Assembly (NCBI RefSeq): GCF_004000805.1
Contig: NZ_BILY01000032.1
Span: forward strand, 1 to 64,000
Length of the DNA stretch: 64,000 nucleotides
Reading direction: 5' to 3'
From: Paenibacillus glycanilyticus NBRC 16618
GTDB taxonomy: Bacteria > Bacillota > Bacilli > Paenibacillales > Paenibacillaceae
Positions 33,796-42,672 of the stretch are shown piece by piece. The notes beneath the pieces were generated by a model. The model was not told where the DNA came from and ran no database searches. It was given only the letters and a program-made list of their open reading frames with translations. A program made the position numbers and the translations under genes. The first letter of the stretch is position 1, and each line of letters starts with the position of its first letter.

Positions 33796-34254
33796 TTAAA
33801 ATCTTAGTATATTTGTATTTCCATTTAGCAAATCTTCAAAGACAGGTTGTTGGACGCTATTTATTTGATCAAGTGAGATGTCGCTAATATTCCAGAACTG
33901 TAATTTCAATGATTCAAATTGATCATCCTGAAATATTATCGTATCTCCATCTTCTGATAAATACTCATTGTAATTAGTCCAAGCATTGAAAAGAAACATA
34001 ACGAATACTACCTTGTTCCCGTCAGGATAGGTGTACTCCATTCTAGGGCCGCTATATACTGCGTAAAATTCACAATCCTTAACAGATAATCCGGTCTCCT
34101 CAATAACCTCTCGGATCATTGTCTCTTGAATAGTCTCACCTGGATTCATTCCTCCGCCCGGCAATCCCCAATCGCCGTAATCGGATCTTTGCTGTAATAA
34201 AATTCTACCTTTGCTATCTCTTATTATCGCTCCGCCAGTTACAACTATCCTCAT
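33796..34254 (-). CDS. NUDIX hydrolase
   Basis: 152 residues. The Nudix box is complete: GGGMNPGETIQETMIREVIEETGL at ~33-55, matching GX5EX7REUXEEXGU. The N-terminal beta strands VVTGGAIIRDSKGRILLQQRS and the GLPGGG turn suit a MutT/ADP-ribose-type pyrophosphatase. It hydrolyses a nucleoside diphosphate linked to another moiety; the substrate is not determined. RBS AGGTCATC. First of the small AT-rich genes right of the IS element; those genes lie on the same strand. Confidence 0.9.
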   Translation of the reverse strand: MRIVVTGGAIIRDSKGRILLQQRSDYGDWGLPGGGMNPGETIQETMIREVIEETGLSVKDCEFYAVYSGPRMEYTYPDGNKVVFVMFLFNAWTNYNEYLSEDGDTIIFQDDQFESLKLQFWNISDISLDQINSVQQPVFEDLLNGNTNILRF

Positions 34255-34360
34255 TTGCCGATGACCTCGCTACTCACTAATATTGTAGTAAATCATGAAT
34301 TCTTTTATGTACCCAGTGAACAATTTTGGTTAATTCTCTATCTAACGATTTGTTAATTAT

Positions 34361-34561
34361 CTACTTATTAATTTCAATCTGTGCATTATAATAATTCCAA
34401 AAATATGCTTCATGGAAAGTTGCTTCTTCAACTGATCCATAGAGAAATGTTCCCTCTTTGAGCTGATAGTTATCCATCAAGATCTGTATATCACATTCCA
34501 TATCATCCCACCTTAAAGGAGATTTTGAAGTAACGTTTCCCGTTAATTCAATAAATGTTTA
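34361..34561 (-). pseudogene. Remnant of a small unidentified gene
   Basis: The minus strand is open from 34560 to a stop at 34361-34363 (about 66 codons), with the first ATG at 34501 giving 46 residues: MECDIQILMDNYQLKEG then an aromatic-rich tail (FHEAYFWNYYN). No ribosome site precedes the ATG, and the open frame begins directly after a stop within a repeat-like TAACGTTTCCCGTTAATTCAAT (34531). It looks like the 3' end of an immunity-protein-like small gene truncated by rearrangement. Low confidence. Confidence 0.35.
34531..34556. repeat. Dispersed repeat core, partial copy
   Basis: TAACGTTTCCCGTTAATTCAAT matches the conserved core TAACGTTYCCCGTTAG of the dispersed hairpin repeat without the attached hairpin. 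Confidence 0.5.
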
Positions 34562-34571
34562 ATGAAACCAG

Positions 34572-34919
34572 TCAGGATGCTCTTCCTTGGTGATTAAAAC
34601 CATCATAAGGGAATACCATGTCAATAAATTCGCCAGAATCTGCTTCTAGATTGATAGCTACACCGTCGATATGTATATACCAAGTTCTATTACCAGTGAC
34701 TTTATTCCAAAACGTATCTTTATTCAATACACTCATCTCAACAATATTTGTGTTATAAGTTAAATCTAAATTTCGGTTTACTGTTTCAAGATACATTCTT
34801 GCTTTAGACGTAGCCTCATGTTCAGTAAGGATAGGTTCTTCAAAGCGATATAGCCCAAATATAATTAGCACTGCAATTAACAAAATGATTGAATAACCAA
34901 CCTTTTTTATAACAACCAT
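34572..34919 (-). CDS. Small membrane-anchored protein of unknown function
   Basis: 115 residues. One hydrophobic N-terminal segment (VGYSIILLIAVLIIFGLY, ~6-24) makes it a type II membrane or signal-anchored protein. The extracytoplasmic part, ending in WYIHIDGVAINLEADSGEFIDMVFP, resembles the beta-hairpin/helix of PepSY-like domains (YpeB, FTP). Its ribosome site (GAGGGGG) is only 3 bases from the ATG, so the start is uncertain. Lies in a row of small same-strand genes of unknown function. Confidence 0.6.
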   Translation of the reverse strand: MVVIKKVGYSIILLIAVLIIFGLYRFEEPILTEHEATSKARMYLETVNRNLDLTYNTNIVEMSVLNKDTFWNKVTGNRTWYIHIDGVAINLEADSGEFIDMVFPYDGFNHQGRAS

Positions 34920-34979
34920 CCCCCTCGCTGAACTAAAAGTGAAATACGCTTCCAGTCACCAGAAGTTGCATATAACTGC

Positions 34980-35066
34980 CCACTAACTCAACGATATAAA
35001 GAGCAGCTGCCACGGCGGCAAACTGCTCTGGATCATTAAACTATATGTCACGATAGTTTAACTAAA
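34980..35066. repeat. Dispersed hairpin repeat, copy R3
   Basis: GAGCAGCTGCCACGGCGGCAAACTGCTC hairpin flanked by CTAACTCAACGATATAAA and ATTAAACTATATGTCACGATAGTTT, the usual arrangement of this family. Confidence 0.5.
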
Positions 35067-35117
35067 TCCCTTATATCCCGTTCATCAACAAAGCTGCAGA
35101 ATGAAATTCGAGGAAGT

Positions 35118-35654
35118 TTAACTTAATTCCGCTATCTGTTTTATTTTGTTTATAGCTTTTAAGACAGCATTACGATTTTTAGCTATTTTCATCCAAATTG
35201 GAAGCCTGCTTTCTACACTTAAATAGTAAGGAGATGGTCCTCTTAATTCCGCTTCTACGTACTCTTCTAGATAACATAAATGTTCAATATTATACGCCCA
35301 AAGAGTATGTCCACAACAAGGTGCTTGTAAGTACAGAGGGTAACCAAAATACCAGTCATAATTCCCGCCTATATTAATAAAACCATCGCGCCAGGAATTT
35401 CCATAAGAAATAACGTTTTGGTTAAAACAGTTTTTACCTGGGATCTTTTCCTTCATCAGCCCACAAGACGTACAAATGAACCTCTTTATCGCATCTGTAT
35501 AATAAGGTGCTTCAGGTGATATAACCTTAGATTTTTGGTTACAATTAGGACAGTGTACAGCAAATTCATATCCAAAACTCTCTAACATACGGTGTCTATT
35601 CTTAAATTGTTTTTTCATAACAACCCTACATTCAAATCGTTTTTGGCCTTTCAT
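35118..35654 (-). CDS. Zinc-ribbon protein of unknown function
   Basis: 178 residues (a start at 35618, MKKQFKNRHRM, is also possible; ribosome site weak for both). Two zinc-ribbon-like pairs, CPNC at ~33 and CTSCG at ~58, with a further CCGH near 118, suggest a TFIIB-type zinc ribbon followed by a helical tail (AVLKAINKIKQI). I recognise the pattern from hypothetical proteins annotated in Paenibacillus and Brevibacillus but know no function. Flanked on both sides by dispersed repeat copies. Confidence 0.65.
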   Translation of the reverse strand: MKGQKRFECRVVMKKQFKNRHRMLESFGYEFAVHCPNCNQKSKVISPEAPYYTDAIKRFICTSCGLMKEKIPGKNCFNQNVISYGNSWRDGFINIGGNYDWYFGYPLYLQAPCCGHTLWAYNIEHLCYLEEYVEAELRGPSPYYLSVESRLPIWMKIAKNRNAVLKAINKIKQIAELS

Positions 35655-35700
35655 TTCTCCAGATTTGTTTTTATATATTATACAAATATTCCATGTTATC

Positions 35701-35745
35701 CTGCCGGTTAACGTAATGAAGCTGCCATCGCGGCAGCTTTCATTT
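35701..35745. repeat. Dispersed hairpin repeat, copy R4
   Basis: CGGTTAACGTAATGAAGCTGCCATCGCGGCAGCTTTC: left arm plus hairpin AAGCTGCC/GGCAGCTT, without the right core. Sits between two same-strand genes. Confidence 0.55.
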
Positions 35746-35755
35746 TGGGTGTACT

Positions 35756-36238
35756 CTAATTTTGGAACTCAATATCATGTTTAATACACCATTCAATCAC
35801 AAATTCCTTTATCTTGTTTTCCTTGTAGGTGTACCATTGCTTATCAATGCCAAGTTCTATTATTTTATCTTTAAATCTGCGAAATGCGCCCTTCCCGGTA
35901 ATTGCTGCACTTAGCGCTTCATTGATATCTACATCTTGAACAGTCCTTATGAACTCTTCTATGAGTTCATATTCGTTGTAGTCGTTTTTTAATGTGAAGT
36001 CAGCAAATTTCCCTTGTTCATCTTCGAGTATGCAATTTGCTCTTTCAATGTTCTCTCTTTGCCATTCGGGAAAATTTTCAAGTGGCCGTTCATCTTCAGC
36101 AGCTCGAATTTCTTCTCTAGTTAACGTAATCACTTCACCTGTCGTAACATCTATATAAGTAAACGTATCCTCTAAACCAATTTCAATCTCCCCGACTAAT
36201 TCATCCAAATTGACTGGTTTCTTTATCACTGAATTCAT
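35756..36238 (-). CDS. UPF0158-family protein
   Basis: 160 residues. The central section GKGAFRRFKDKIIELGIDKQWYTYKENKIKEFVIEWC and the front part LEDTFTYIDVTTGEVITLT match UPF0158 (PF03682). The family is cytosolic and common in Bacillales as a single domain; a role in immunity-type or regulatory contexts has been suggested but is unproven. Acidic and without membrane segments. Same-strand neighbour of the zinc-ribbon and DUF4303-like genes. Confidence 0.75.
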   Translation of the reverse strand: MNSVIKKPVNLDELVGEIEIGLEDTFTYIDVTTGEVITLTREEIRAAEDERPLENFPEWQRENIERANCILEDEQGKFADFTLKNDYNEYELIEEFIRTVQDVDINEALSAAITGKGAFRRFKDKIIELGIDKQWYTYKENKIKEFVIEWCIKHDIEFQN

Positions 36239-36351
36239 CTTCCCTGCTCATTTTTTTTTTGCATTACTATATCTGTTATTGAAGACTAAAACATACTCCT
36301 TCTGGTTCGGCAGAATTCTATTATTCAGTGTGATGCAGTGTAACCATCATC

Positions 36352-37335
36352 TTAACCATTCGGAAACCGTACAGGATCGATCGCAGTTAGTATTCTTTCT
36401 GTATTGCTAGCGTTCGAATCATTTGACTCTCGCTGACTTGCTAAAATAGTTAGAAGTCTTTGTATGTCATCTTCATCGGCTGCACCGATATCAATCAATA
36501 TACTCTGACATATCCAAGGAGCTAGATTAACCTTCTCATCCGTTGAGGTGCTCTGATCATTTACGATTTTTTCAAGTAAAGTTACAACTGTTGGTACGGC
36601 CGGCTTCCCAATAGATACTAGCTGATCCTTGATATCAAAGTCATACCTAAACAGTTTCTTTAGCGCCATGACATGTTCTGTTCGGTTTTCTATCTTAAAA
36701 TCGATATATGTTCGACACCAAAAGTCTACCTGTTCTTGTATCGGACGGCGCGATATATCGGCTTTAAATTCCTCATAGGCTTTAATTTCTGGATAGGCCT
36801 TGTAAAATTGCTCTTTCGATACCGTCTTATGAATAAAGGCATCCCATTCCTCATCATGTTCAACGACATAAGCTATAAAATCCTCCGTTTTGTTAAACAA
36901 ATCGAAGGAGGAGGAGAGTTCATCAACAACTTCAATTAACATATCCATAAATTTCTTTATGTAACGGTTCCCTTCTTCACCTTCATCATCTCTATCCCAA
37001 AGCTGATCTAAGACGGCACCATATTGATTATTAAGATCCCATAATTCTTCGTTCTTAGCATCCTCGAACCGGAAATCCCCTACACTGTGCTTAAGGCCTC
37101 TAAAACCATATACCCGCTCGTCGGAATAATTTTTGTAACAATCAAAGGTTAAGGTGTGAGCCAGGCCATCGAGTGAATTCCACCGGACATAAATTCCACC
37201 GTATGTTGCTTCAGCATCTATAACGAAACTGTATACATTTTGATTCTCTGGTTTTTTTGCAAACTCCTCGATGGTATTCTGACAATGCTTTAATAGTGTT
37301 TGTTTGTAATGGTCGAAATCTATCGTATATTCCAT
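36352..37335 (-). CDS. DUF4303-like protein with C-terminal helical repeats
   Basis: 327 residues, RBS GGAGGCTAACA. Residues ~1-170 resemble DUF4303 (ENQNVYSFVIDAEATYGGIYVRWNSLDGLAHTL), and ~180-300 form HEAT-like helices (QLVSIGKPAVPTVVTLLEKIV, DEKVNLAPWICQSILIDIGAADEDDIQRLLTIL). DUF4303 proteins occur as putative immunity partners of polymorphic toxins. No toxin gene is visible in the window, so this may be an orphan immunity or an unrelated protein. Confidence 0.55.
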   Translation of the reverse strand: MEYTIDFDHYKQTLLKHCQNTIEEFAKKPENQNVYSFVIDAEATYGGIYVRWNSLDGLAHTLTFDCYKNYSDERVYGFRGLKHSVGDFRFEDAKNEELWDLNNQYGAVLDQLWDRDDEGEEGNRYIKKFMDMLIEVVDELSSSFDLFNKTEDFIAYVVEHDEEWDAFIHKTVSKEQFYKAYPEIKAYEEFKADISRRPIQEQVDFWCRTYIDFKIENRTEHVMALKKLFRYDFDIKDQLVSIGKPAVPTVVTLLEKIVNDQSTSTDEKVNLAPWICQSILIDIGAADEDDIQRLLTILASQRESNDSNASNTERILTAIDPVRFPNG

Positions 37336-37363
37336 TGTTAGCCTCCACTGTGCCTCTTAATAT

Positions 37364-37666
37364 CTAGCTGAAACTGTTATTAGAATTCTTTTCCACTTTC
37401 TTTTTTAAATTAATAATTTCATCTCTAAGCGAGATGTTTTCTTTTTCAACCTCACCAACAAACTTTAATAATGTACTGCCAAGTGCCATTAGAATGACAC
37501 CGACTAATGGGAATACAATCCTCTTTGCTGTTATCGACATAAACACACTATTTGGGGTTTCGGATGAGTGTGAATGAGTAAGGTAGTGCCATAACCCAAG
37601 AATAATTAAAAACCTTCCTGCTAGAATCATTACATACAAAATCTTTCTCGTCGCAGAGAAATACAT
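37364..37666 (-). CDS. Small membrane protein of unknown function
   Basis: 100 residues with two membrane segments (~10-30 and ~48-66) and a C-terminal coiled-coil-like tail (VEKENISLRDEIINLKKKVEK). RBS GGAGGGT 6 bases before the ATG. It precedes the DUF4303-like gene by 29 bases on the same strand and is probably co-transcribed. No known family recognised. Confidence 0.6.
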   Translation of the reverse strand: MYFSATRKILYVMILAGRFLIILGLWHYLTHSHSSETPNSVFMSITAKRIVFPLVGVILMALGSTLLKFVGEVEKENISLRDEIINLKKKVEKNSNNSFS

Positions 37667-37993
37667 TTTGTACCCTCCATTGTCAGGTTTTCCGCTCTCT
37701 AATTAGTGAGTTATCGTTCCCAGTTAACTTAATCAACTTCTCTCACTATTTTATAAGATGTGCCACATTATATATGTTTGTTTTTGAGTGTGTCTTTCTC
37801 GCTTGAAATACTATGTTGTTTCCTGCATTCTTTCATTCCTAAATGTAGACAAGGAGCAAGATCACTGGATCTTCCCCCTTGTTTATTGTGTTTTGGTCTT
37901 TCGGGTTGATTCTTAACTTCATCTTGAATGATCACAAAGAAAATCACAACCGATCGCGGCCCTAGGTTTTAATACGGTTGGTTACAAAATAGT
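37667..37993. other. Intergenic region between small genes and MarR
   Basis: Contains the dispersed-repeat core GAGTTATCGTTCCCAGTTAACTTAATC at 37707-37733 and a hairpin ACAAGG...CCTTGT at ~37848-37881. Otherwise AT-rich and without an open frame. Confidence 0.45.
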
Positions 37994-38527
37994 TCAATCA
38001 ATTGACTCCTCGTTTAACCCCGAATATAGCCAGGAAGTATGTAATGCTTCACGGAGGGCGTTGACTAGGAATTGCAATTCACTTTCGTTATATCGTTTCA
38101 AATAGTGGTTTACACTGCTATCTATTTGGCGATGCATTGCTAAATGCAACTGATAGATTTCTTTACCCAATGACGTCGTGCGGAACAGGATTTCTTTTTT
38201 ATTATCGGGAAGATACTCAAATTGAATGATTTGTTTATCGACCATTTTTCTCGTTATCTTAGATATGCTTCCCTTAGAAAAACCAAACTTTTTAGAAATC
38301 GTGATGCCATTTACTGGTTCAAGTTTACCAATCGCATCCAACACGTAGAGCATCATGACAGTCATTTCTTTTACTAGATTTGCAATTACTGGACTAGGAC
38401 TGTTCTTAATCAGCCATTGTTTCTCTTCATCATCTTCCGATAATAATTTTGTTTGTATGTCTTGAACAACTTCTAACAATGTCTTAATTAAGGCATCTTT
38501 ATTTTCTTCTTCTGAATGATCGATCAT
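37994..38527 (-). CDS. MarR-family regulator
   Basis: 177 residues, RBS GGAGGGAAGG. Winged HTH with NGITISKKFGFSKGSISKITRKMVDKQIIQFEYLPDNKKEILFRTT near 75-125, flanked by dimerisation helices. MarR proteins usually repress a divergent gene and respond to a small phenolic ligand. Here the neighbour is an FAD aromatic monooxygenase, with two 15-bp operator-like repeats around its promoter (38587-38601 and 38635-38649), so it very likely controls both. Confidence 0.9.
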   Translation of the reverse strand: MIDHSEEENKDALIKTLLEVVQDIQTKLLSEDDEEKQWLIKNSPSPVIANLVKEMTVMMLYVLDAIGKLEPVNGITISKKFGFSKGSISKITRKMVDKQIIQFEYLPDNKKEILFRTTSLGKEIYQLHLAMHRQIDSSVNHYLKRYNESELQFLVNALREALHTSWLYSGLNEESID

Positions 38528-38586
38528 TAGCCTTCCCTCCAGAGATAACCTGCATTCATTATATCAAGGAATAGTCCATTGTTAAA

Positions 38587-38601
38587 GTTGCCTGGAAACA
38601 A
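38587..38601. promoter_or_regulatory. MarR operator-like repeat 1
   Basis: GTTGCCTGGAAACAA. Differs from repeat 2 at two of fifteen positions; their centres are 48 bp apart. Overlaps the upstream edge of the monooxygenase promoter. Confidence 0.6.
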
Positions 38602-38603
38602 TA

Positions 38604-38632
38604 TTGACAGAGTCAAGATGCAGTTGTTATTA
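38604..38632 (+). promoter_or_regulatory. Predicted promoter of the FAD monooxygenase
   Basis: TTGACA (38604-38609) and TTATTA (38627-38632) with a 17-base spacer, lying exactly between the two operator-like repeats. Confidence 0.6.
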
Positions 38633-38634
38633 TT

Positions 38635-38649
38635 GTTGCAAGGAAACAA
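38635..38649. promoter_or_regulatory. MarR operator-like repeat 2
   Basis: GTTGCAAGGAAACAA, within the larger dyad TTGTT...AACAA, directly after the -10 box so that binding would block transcription start. Confidence 0.6.
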
Positions 38650-38735
38650 AATGATACGTTTATCTTCCACACATCGTATTTCGTACATTCTTATTGAAAT
38701 CTATAGACATCATAAAAAAGGAGGTCTCTTTATTC

Positions 38736-40247
38736 ATGATCTATAATATCGACGTACTTATCGCCGGCGCAGGACCAACAGGCTCAACACTGGCAGCTGA
38801 TCTACTTCGGCGCGGCCTTCGTATTCGACTGGTTGACAAGTCCCCGCACGCATTCAAAGGCTCTCGTGCAAAGGGAGTACAACCTCGCACACTGGAGGTT
38901 TTCAAAGATCTAGGTATCCTAGACGAAGCTTTGACTGAAGGTGGTCCATATCCTTTAGCTGGTATCCACCTCGGGCCAATTACCTTGCCGTGGCGCATGA
39001 TAAAGAGTAATAAACCAACACCGAGTATTCCCTATCCGAACACCTTACTCTTACCACAACTTCGCACTGACGCCATTTTACATCGCCTAATTGATCGCTT
39101 CGGCCAAAGAATTGAGTTCAACACCGCAGTAGAAGGATTCGAACAAGATGTAGATGGAGTGACCGTTACGCTCTCTTCGGGAGAAAAAGTCCGATGCAGA
39201 TATTTGGTCGGAGCTGACGGTGGCTCTAGCGCTGTGCGAAAGGCTGCCGGAATTGGATTCGTGGGTGATACCGACGACTCCGACAAATGGCTTATCATCG
39301 ACGGCACGATCGACAAACTGTCACGTAATCGCTGGCATATGTGGCCACGTACACACGGCAAGCAAGTCGCAGCTTGTCCACTTCCCCACTCCAATCAATT
39401 TCAAATCATGATTCGTCTAAAACCAGAAGAGAACCCGAATCTCGATGAAGCCGCATTGGTGGAACAATTTTATATTCTCACTGGGTTCCGATTACACAGC
39501 ATCACCTGGTCATCGATTTTCCGACCTAATATTCGGCTCGCAAAGAATTACCGTATGGGAAGGGTTTTCTTAGCGGGCGACGCCGCCCATGTTCACACAC
39601 CGGCTGGAGGACAAGGTCTCAACACCGGCATTCAAGATGCCTATAATCTCGGTTGGAAGCTCGGTCAGGTTATCTCTGGGGCACCCGAAAGTCTCCTCGA
39701 CACATACGAAGCCGAACGGCAACCGATAGCTGCAGGTGTTCTTGGTAAAACAACTGAGCTTTACGCAGGGTTAGACAAACGCAGCTTATCAAGCCTATCC
39801 AGCCTTAAACGTGGAGACGAGGAACGACAGCTCGGAATCTCGTACTATGCAGGGCTACTCGCTCCCGCTGACACCCCGTCCACTAAGACACTTCGAGTCG
39901 GTGATAGGGCACCAGATGCTCCATGCACAGGACCTGGTGGGGCGCGTCGTATATTCGATATTTATCAGGGGCCACACTTTACACTCTTAGCCTTCGGTGC
40001 TAATGCCGCAAAGTCACTTCTCCAAATAAAATGGCCTACTAACGGCGCGGAATTGCGAAGCTATATCGTTGGCGCCAAACAAGTCAGCGATGAAAATTAT
40101 ATCAATGACGCCGCTAGCAACTTAGCCAGTATATATGGTATTACTGACGACACTTGGGTACTGATTCGGCCAGATGGTTATATAGGAAGTATTATCAAAA
40201 ACGATTGGATGCGAAACTTCAGTAACGTAACTAAGTTCTTTTATTAA
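38736..40247 (+). CDS. FAD-dependent aromatic monooxygenase (PHBH/TfdB type)
   Basis: 503 residues from ATG 38736, after AAGGAGG (spacing ~11); an upstream ATG at 38694 has no site. Fold of p-hydroxybenzoate hydroxylase: FAD GAGPTGSTLAADLLRRG, DG motif GADGGSSAVRKAAG, and GD motif FLAGDAAHVHTPAGGQGLNTGIQDAYNLGWKL, then a C-terminal thioredoxin-like domain. It hydroxylates an aromatic or polyketide with NAD(P)H and O2; relatives include phenol hydroxylases and rifampicin or tetracycline monooxygenases, so it could degrade or inactivate a phenolic. Controlled by the divergent MarR. Followed by a strong terminator. Confidence 0.92.
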   Translation: MIYNIDVLIAGAGPTGSTLAADLLRRGLRIRLVDKSPHAFKGSRAKGVQPRTLEVFKDLGILDEALTEGGPYPLAGIHLGPITLPWRMIKSNKPTPSIPYPNTLLLPQLRTDAILHRLIDRFGQRIEFNTAVEGFEQDVDGVTVTLSSGEKVRCRYLVGADGGSSAVRKAAGIGFVGDTDDSDKWLIIDGTIDKLSRNRWHMWPRTHGKQVAACPLPHSNQFQIMIRLKPEENPNLDEAALVEQFYILTGFRLHSITWSSIFRPNIRLAKNYRMGRVFLAGDAAHVHTPAGGQGLNTGIQDAYNLGWKLGQVISGAPESLLDTYEAERQPIAAGVLGKTTELYAGLDKRSLSSLSSLKRGDEERQLGISYYAGLLAPADTPSTKTLRVGDRAPDAPCTGPGGARRIFDIYQGPHFTLLAFGANAAKSLLQIKWPTNGAELRSYIVGAKQVSDENYINDAASNLASIYGITDDTWVLIRPDGYIGSIIKNDWMRNFSNVTKFFY

Positions 40248-40314
40248 TCCCTTTGTAGTTATCACCTTGAAAATATGACCAGCGTGTTTGTAAAATATCG
40301 TTTTAAACAAATAT

Positions 40315-40350
40315 AGAAAGACCCTTCCAGTTGAATGGAAGGGTCTTTCT
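40315..40350. terminator. Bidirectional terminator
   Basis: Perfect 15-bp arms AGAAAGACCCTTCCA/TGGAAGGGTCTTTCT between the convergent monooxygenase and LRR genes. Confidence 0.8.
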
Positions 40351-40425
40351 ACTGCTTAATCCGATCGCTTATATTCTAACCTTTTTATCTTCTTTTTCTA
40401 CTCACGATTTTGAATAACGTTTTTA

Positions 40426-41580
40426 TTAATTTCCGAAAATTAAGACCATATTCTTGCTTCCCATATATTCAACAGAAGTATTCAACTGCTCCGCCACAAA
40501 ACGCACAGGAACGAACGCACTGCCGTTCTTCAGAAGTAAAGGAGCATCTTGCATCACCGTTTGCTGGTTCACTTTTACTTGCTTGTTCCCTATAATCCCA
40601 CGAATCGTTTTACCATTTTTCTGGATGGTTACCTCTTTGGTGCTTTGGTTCCAATTCACGGTTGCCCCAAGCTTCTCGGAGATGAAACGGATCGGCACAT
40701 AAGTACGGTTCGTCTTAATAAATGGCGCTGCGGTAATACGGTAAGTAGTGTCTCCCACATAAGCTGTAGTGCTGCCGATCACCAAGCGCTGTGTCTTACG
40801 CTGACCGGTAGGAAAATCATTTCCTTCCATAGTCTTGAATATGTTATATGTTTTTGAACCCTTGCTTAAATCCAAGTAGTTATTATCCAGCTCAATTGGC
40901 ATAATGAATGCGCCTGTATCATAATACGGGATAAAACTGTGATGTTGGAGTGGCTCTAAATCCCACACTCGATTATTGTTCAAATAGAGGTAGCCCAACA
41001 TATTTAAATTCCTCAACGGTTCCAGATCATAAATCTGGTTAGATGATAAATTCAGCGTAACTAAGTTAGTTAATTTAGATAACGGAGCAAGATCCTTGAT
41101 GTTATTATTCGCAGCATCGAGTCTCGAAAGATTAACCAATCCTGCTAGCGGCTTTAGATCTGTGACCTTATTGGAACTAATGGACAACGTCTTCAGATTG
41201 ACGAGACCCGCTAGCGGTGAAAAATCATTGATTTGGTTGCTAGCTACAGATAAATCTGTTAGCTTCGTTAACTTCCCGAGGGGCTTAATATCCTCGATTT
41301 GATTTCCCCTTAAAGAGAGATTCGTTGCATTGACTGCATCTTCCAACCCCTGCAAACTCTTAATTCCTTTACCCGACAAATCAACGTCGGTCAGCGACTC
41401 TAAATCCTCTTTTGTTAGTGATTCATCGTTGCTTTTTTTCAATAATGACTTAATCGCTTGTTCTAGATTTGGATCCTTAAATGCCACAGACTGCTGGCTA
41501 GACGCCTCCATATAAGCCTGTCCTGGCAAGCCCAAACATAGGACAAACATAACTAATACTCCAGCAAGGTATTTCTTCAT
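40426..41580 (-). CDS. Secreted LRR protein with CuAO-N-like domain
   Basis: 384 residues, RBS GAGGAAGT. Signal peptide ~1-25 (LAGVLVMFVLCLGLPGQAYM), then six or more leucine-rich repeats (~60-230) of the 22-residue internalin/cell-wall type (LTDLSVASNQINDFSPLAGLVNL), and a C-terminal copper-amine-oxidase N-terminal domain (~265-384; FIKTNRTYVPIRFISEKLGATVNWNQSTKEVTI). The CuAO-N fold in Paenibacillus is a common surface module not tied to amine oxidation. Probable extracellular adhesin or recognition protein. Last gene of the leftward envelope cluster. Confidence 0.88.
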   Translation of the reverse strand: MKKYLAGVLVMFVLCLGLPGQAYMEASSQQSVAFKDPNLEQAIKSLLKKSNDESLTKEDLESLTDVDLSGKGIKSLQGLEDAVNATNLSLRGNQIEDIKPLGKLTKLTDLSVASNQINDFSPLAGLVNLKTLSISSNKVTDLKPLAGLVNLSRLDAANNNIKDLAPLSKLTNLVTLNLSSNQIYDLEPLRNLNMLGYLYLNNNRVWDLEPLQHHSFIPYYDTGAFIMPIELDNNYLDLSKGSKTYNIFKTMEGNDFPTGQRKTQRLVIGSTTAYVGDTTYRITAAPFIKTNRTYVPIRFISEKLGATVNWNQSTKEVTIQKNGKTIRGIIGNKQVKVNQQTVMQDAPLLLKNGSAFVPVRFVAEQLNTSVEYMGSKNMVLIFGN

Positions 41581-41671
41581 CTTACTACTTCCTCTCTCTC
41601 ATTCTAGAAGCCTATTGCTCCTTAAACACCGCATCATCGCTTCCATTCAACTGAATGATAACTGCAATGTG

Positions 41672-42658
41672 CTACTGACTTAGCGCCTTTAATTTCTCCA
41701 TGAACTGAACAGCGGATTCTCCCGCTTTCGCCCCGTTGATACGGAAGCCGTTCGTCTGTCCGCGGTCGTTAATACCTTCCTTAACCGTAAAGGATAAGGT
41801 TATACCAACCTCATGCAGAATGTCCAGAACTTCATCATTATAAGCTCCGTATGGGAAAGCAATAATCTCCCTAGTATTGCCAAGCTCTTCGGCAAGACGC
41901 CGCTCAGCTTTCTCTAAGTCCGTTTTTACGCGAGTATGATATTCTTCGTCCGTCTCAACGCGATCCTCTTCTTCTAAATATTGATGCCGCGTCAGCACTG
42001 GCTTTGTCAAGCCATCCGCACGCATAACGCCGTAACGGTGGCTGTCATAAGTATGATTATAAAAGGACATGCCAAATGGCTGCATTTCCCGCATCTGATC
42101 CCATGTCATCTTCGGAATGCCTTTCTTCGCCGGATTATCAATGTCCGATACAATGACAAAATTAACGGCCGGATAACCGTACTGCTTGAGCACCGGGAAC
42201 ACCTCTGTATAAAAGCTTTCGTAACCATCGTCGAATGTAAGCAGCACCGCGTTATTCGGAACCTCGCCTTTATTGTTAATAAAGTCAGCGTATTGCGCGA
42301 TCGATATCACCTGAAATCCGTTAGCCTTGAGTAATGCCATCTGTTCTTTGAACTGTTGAATGGGAAGAGCCGATTCGGCATTAGACCCATCAGGATTAGC
42401 CGTAACATCATGATACATCAGAACGACAACCTGATCAGAGAAGTAGACCCCGGTATTCCCTGTATCCGCTGATTCGAGAAAGGAGGGCGATACCATCGGC
42501 TCCCCATTCATCATCTCGATACCAGAAGACAGATTCACCTTTTCTCCACCAACATAGCTGACTGGTTTTGACTCTGTTGAGCATGCGCTTATTAGCAATA
42601 CCAGACTCAGTATCACTAGAATAGAGCAACTCCATTTTGTATTTCGGCTTGTGCTCAT
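41672..42658 (-). CDS. Lipoprotein polysaccharide deacetylase
   Basis: 328 residues from ATG 42658 (GGAGCG upstream, and the ATG follows the overlapping end of the previous gene). Lipobox LVLLISACST. NodB domain: LMYHDVTANPDG, the metal and catalytic motif LTFDDGYESFY, NHTYDSHRYG, and ETDEEYHTRVKTDLEKAERRLAEELGN, then FPYGAYNDEVLDIL. It removes N-acetyl groups from an exopolysaccharide or peptidoglycan outside the cell. Adjacent to the exported linker protein and the two-component pair and close to the acylation pair, so part of an envelope-polysaccharide modification locus. Confidence 0.92.
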   Translation of the reverse strand: MSTSRNTKWSCSILVILSLVLLISACSTESKPVSYVGGEKVNLSSGIEMMNGEPMVSPSFLESADTGNTGVYFSDQVVVLMYHDVTANPDGSNAESALPIQQFKEQMALLKANGFQVISIAQYADFINNKGEVPNNAVLLTFDDGYESFYTEVFPVLKQYGYPAVNFVIVSDIDNPAKKGIPKMTWDQMREMQPFGMSFYNHTYDSHRYGVMRADGLTKPVLTRHQYLEEEDRVETDEEYHTRVKTDLEKAERRLAEELGNTREIIAFPYGAYNDEVLDILHEVGITLSFTVKEGINDRGQTNGFRINGAKAGESAVQFMEKLKALSQ

Positions 42659-42672
42659 AGCAACGCGCTCCA

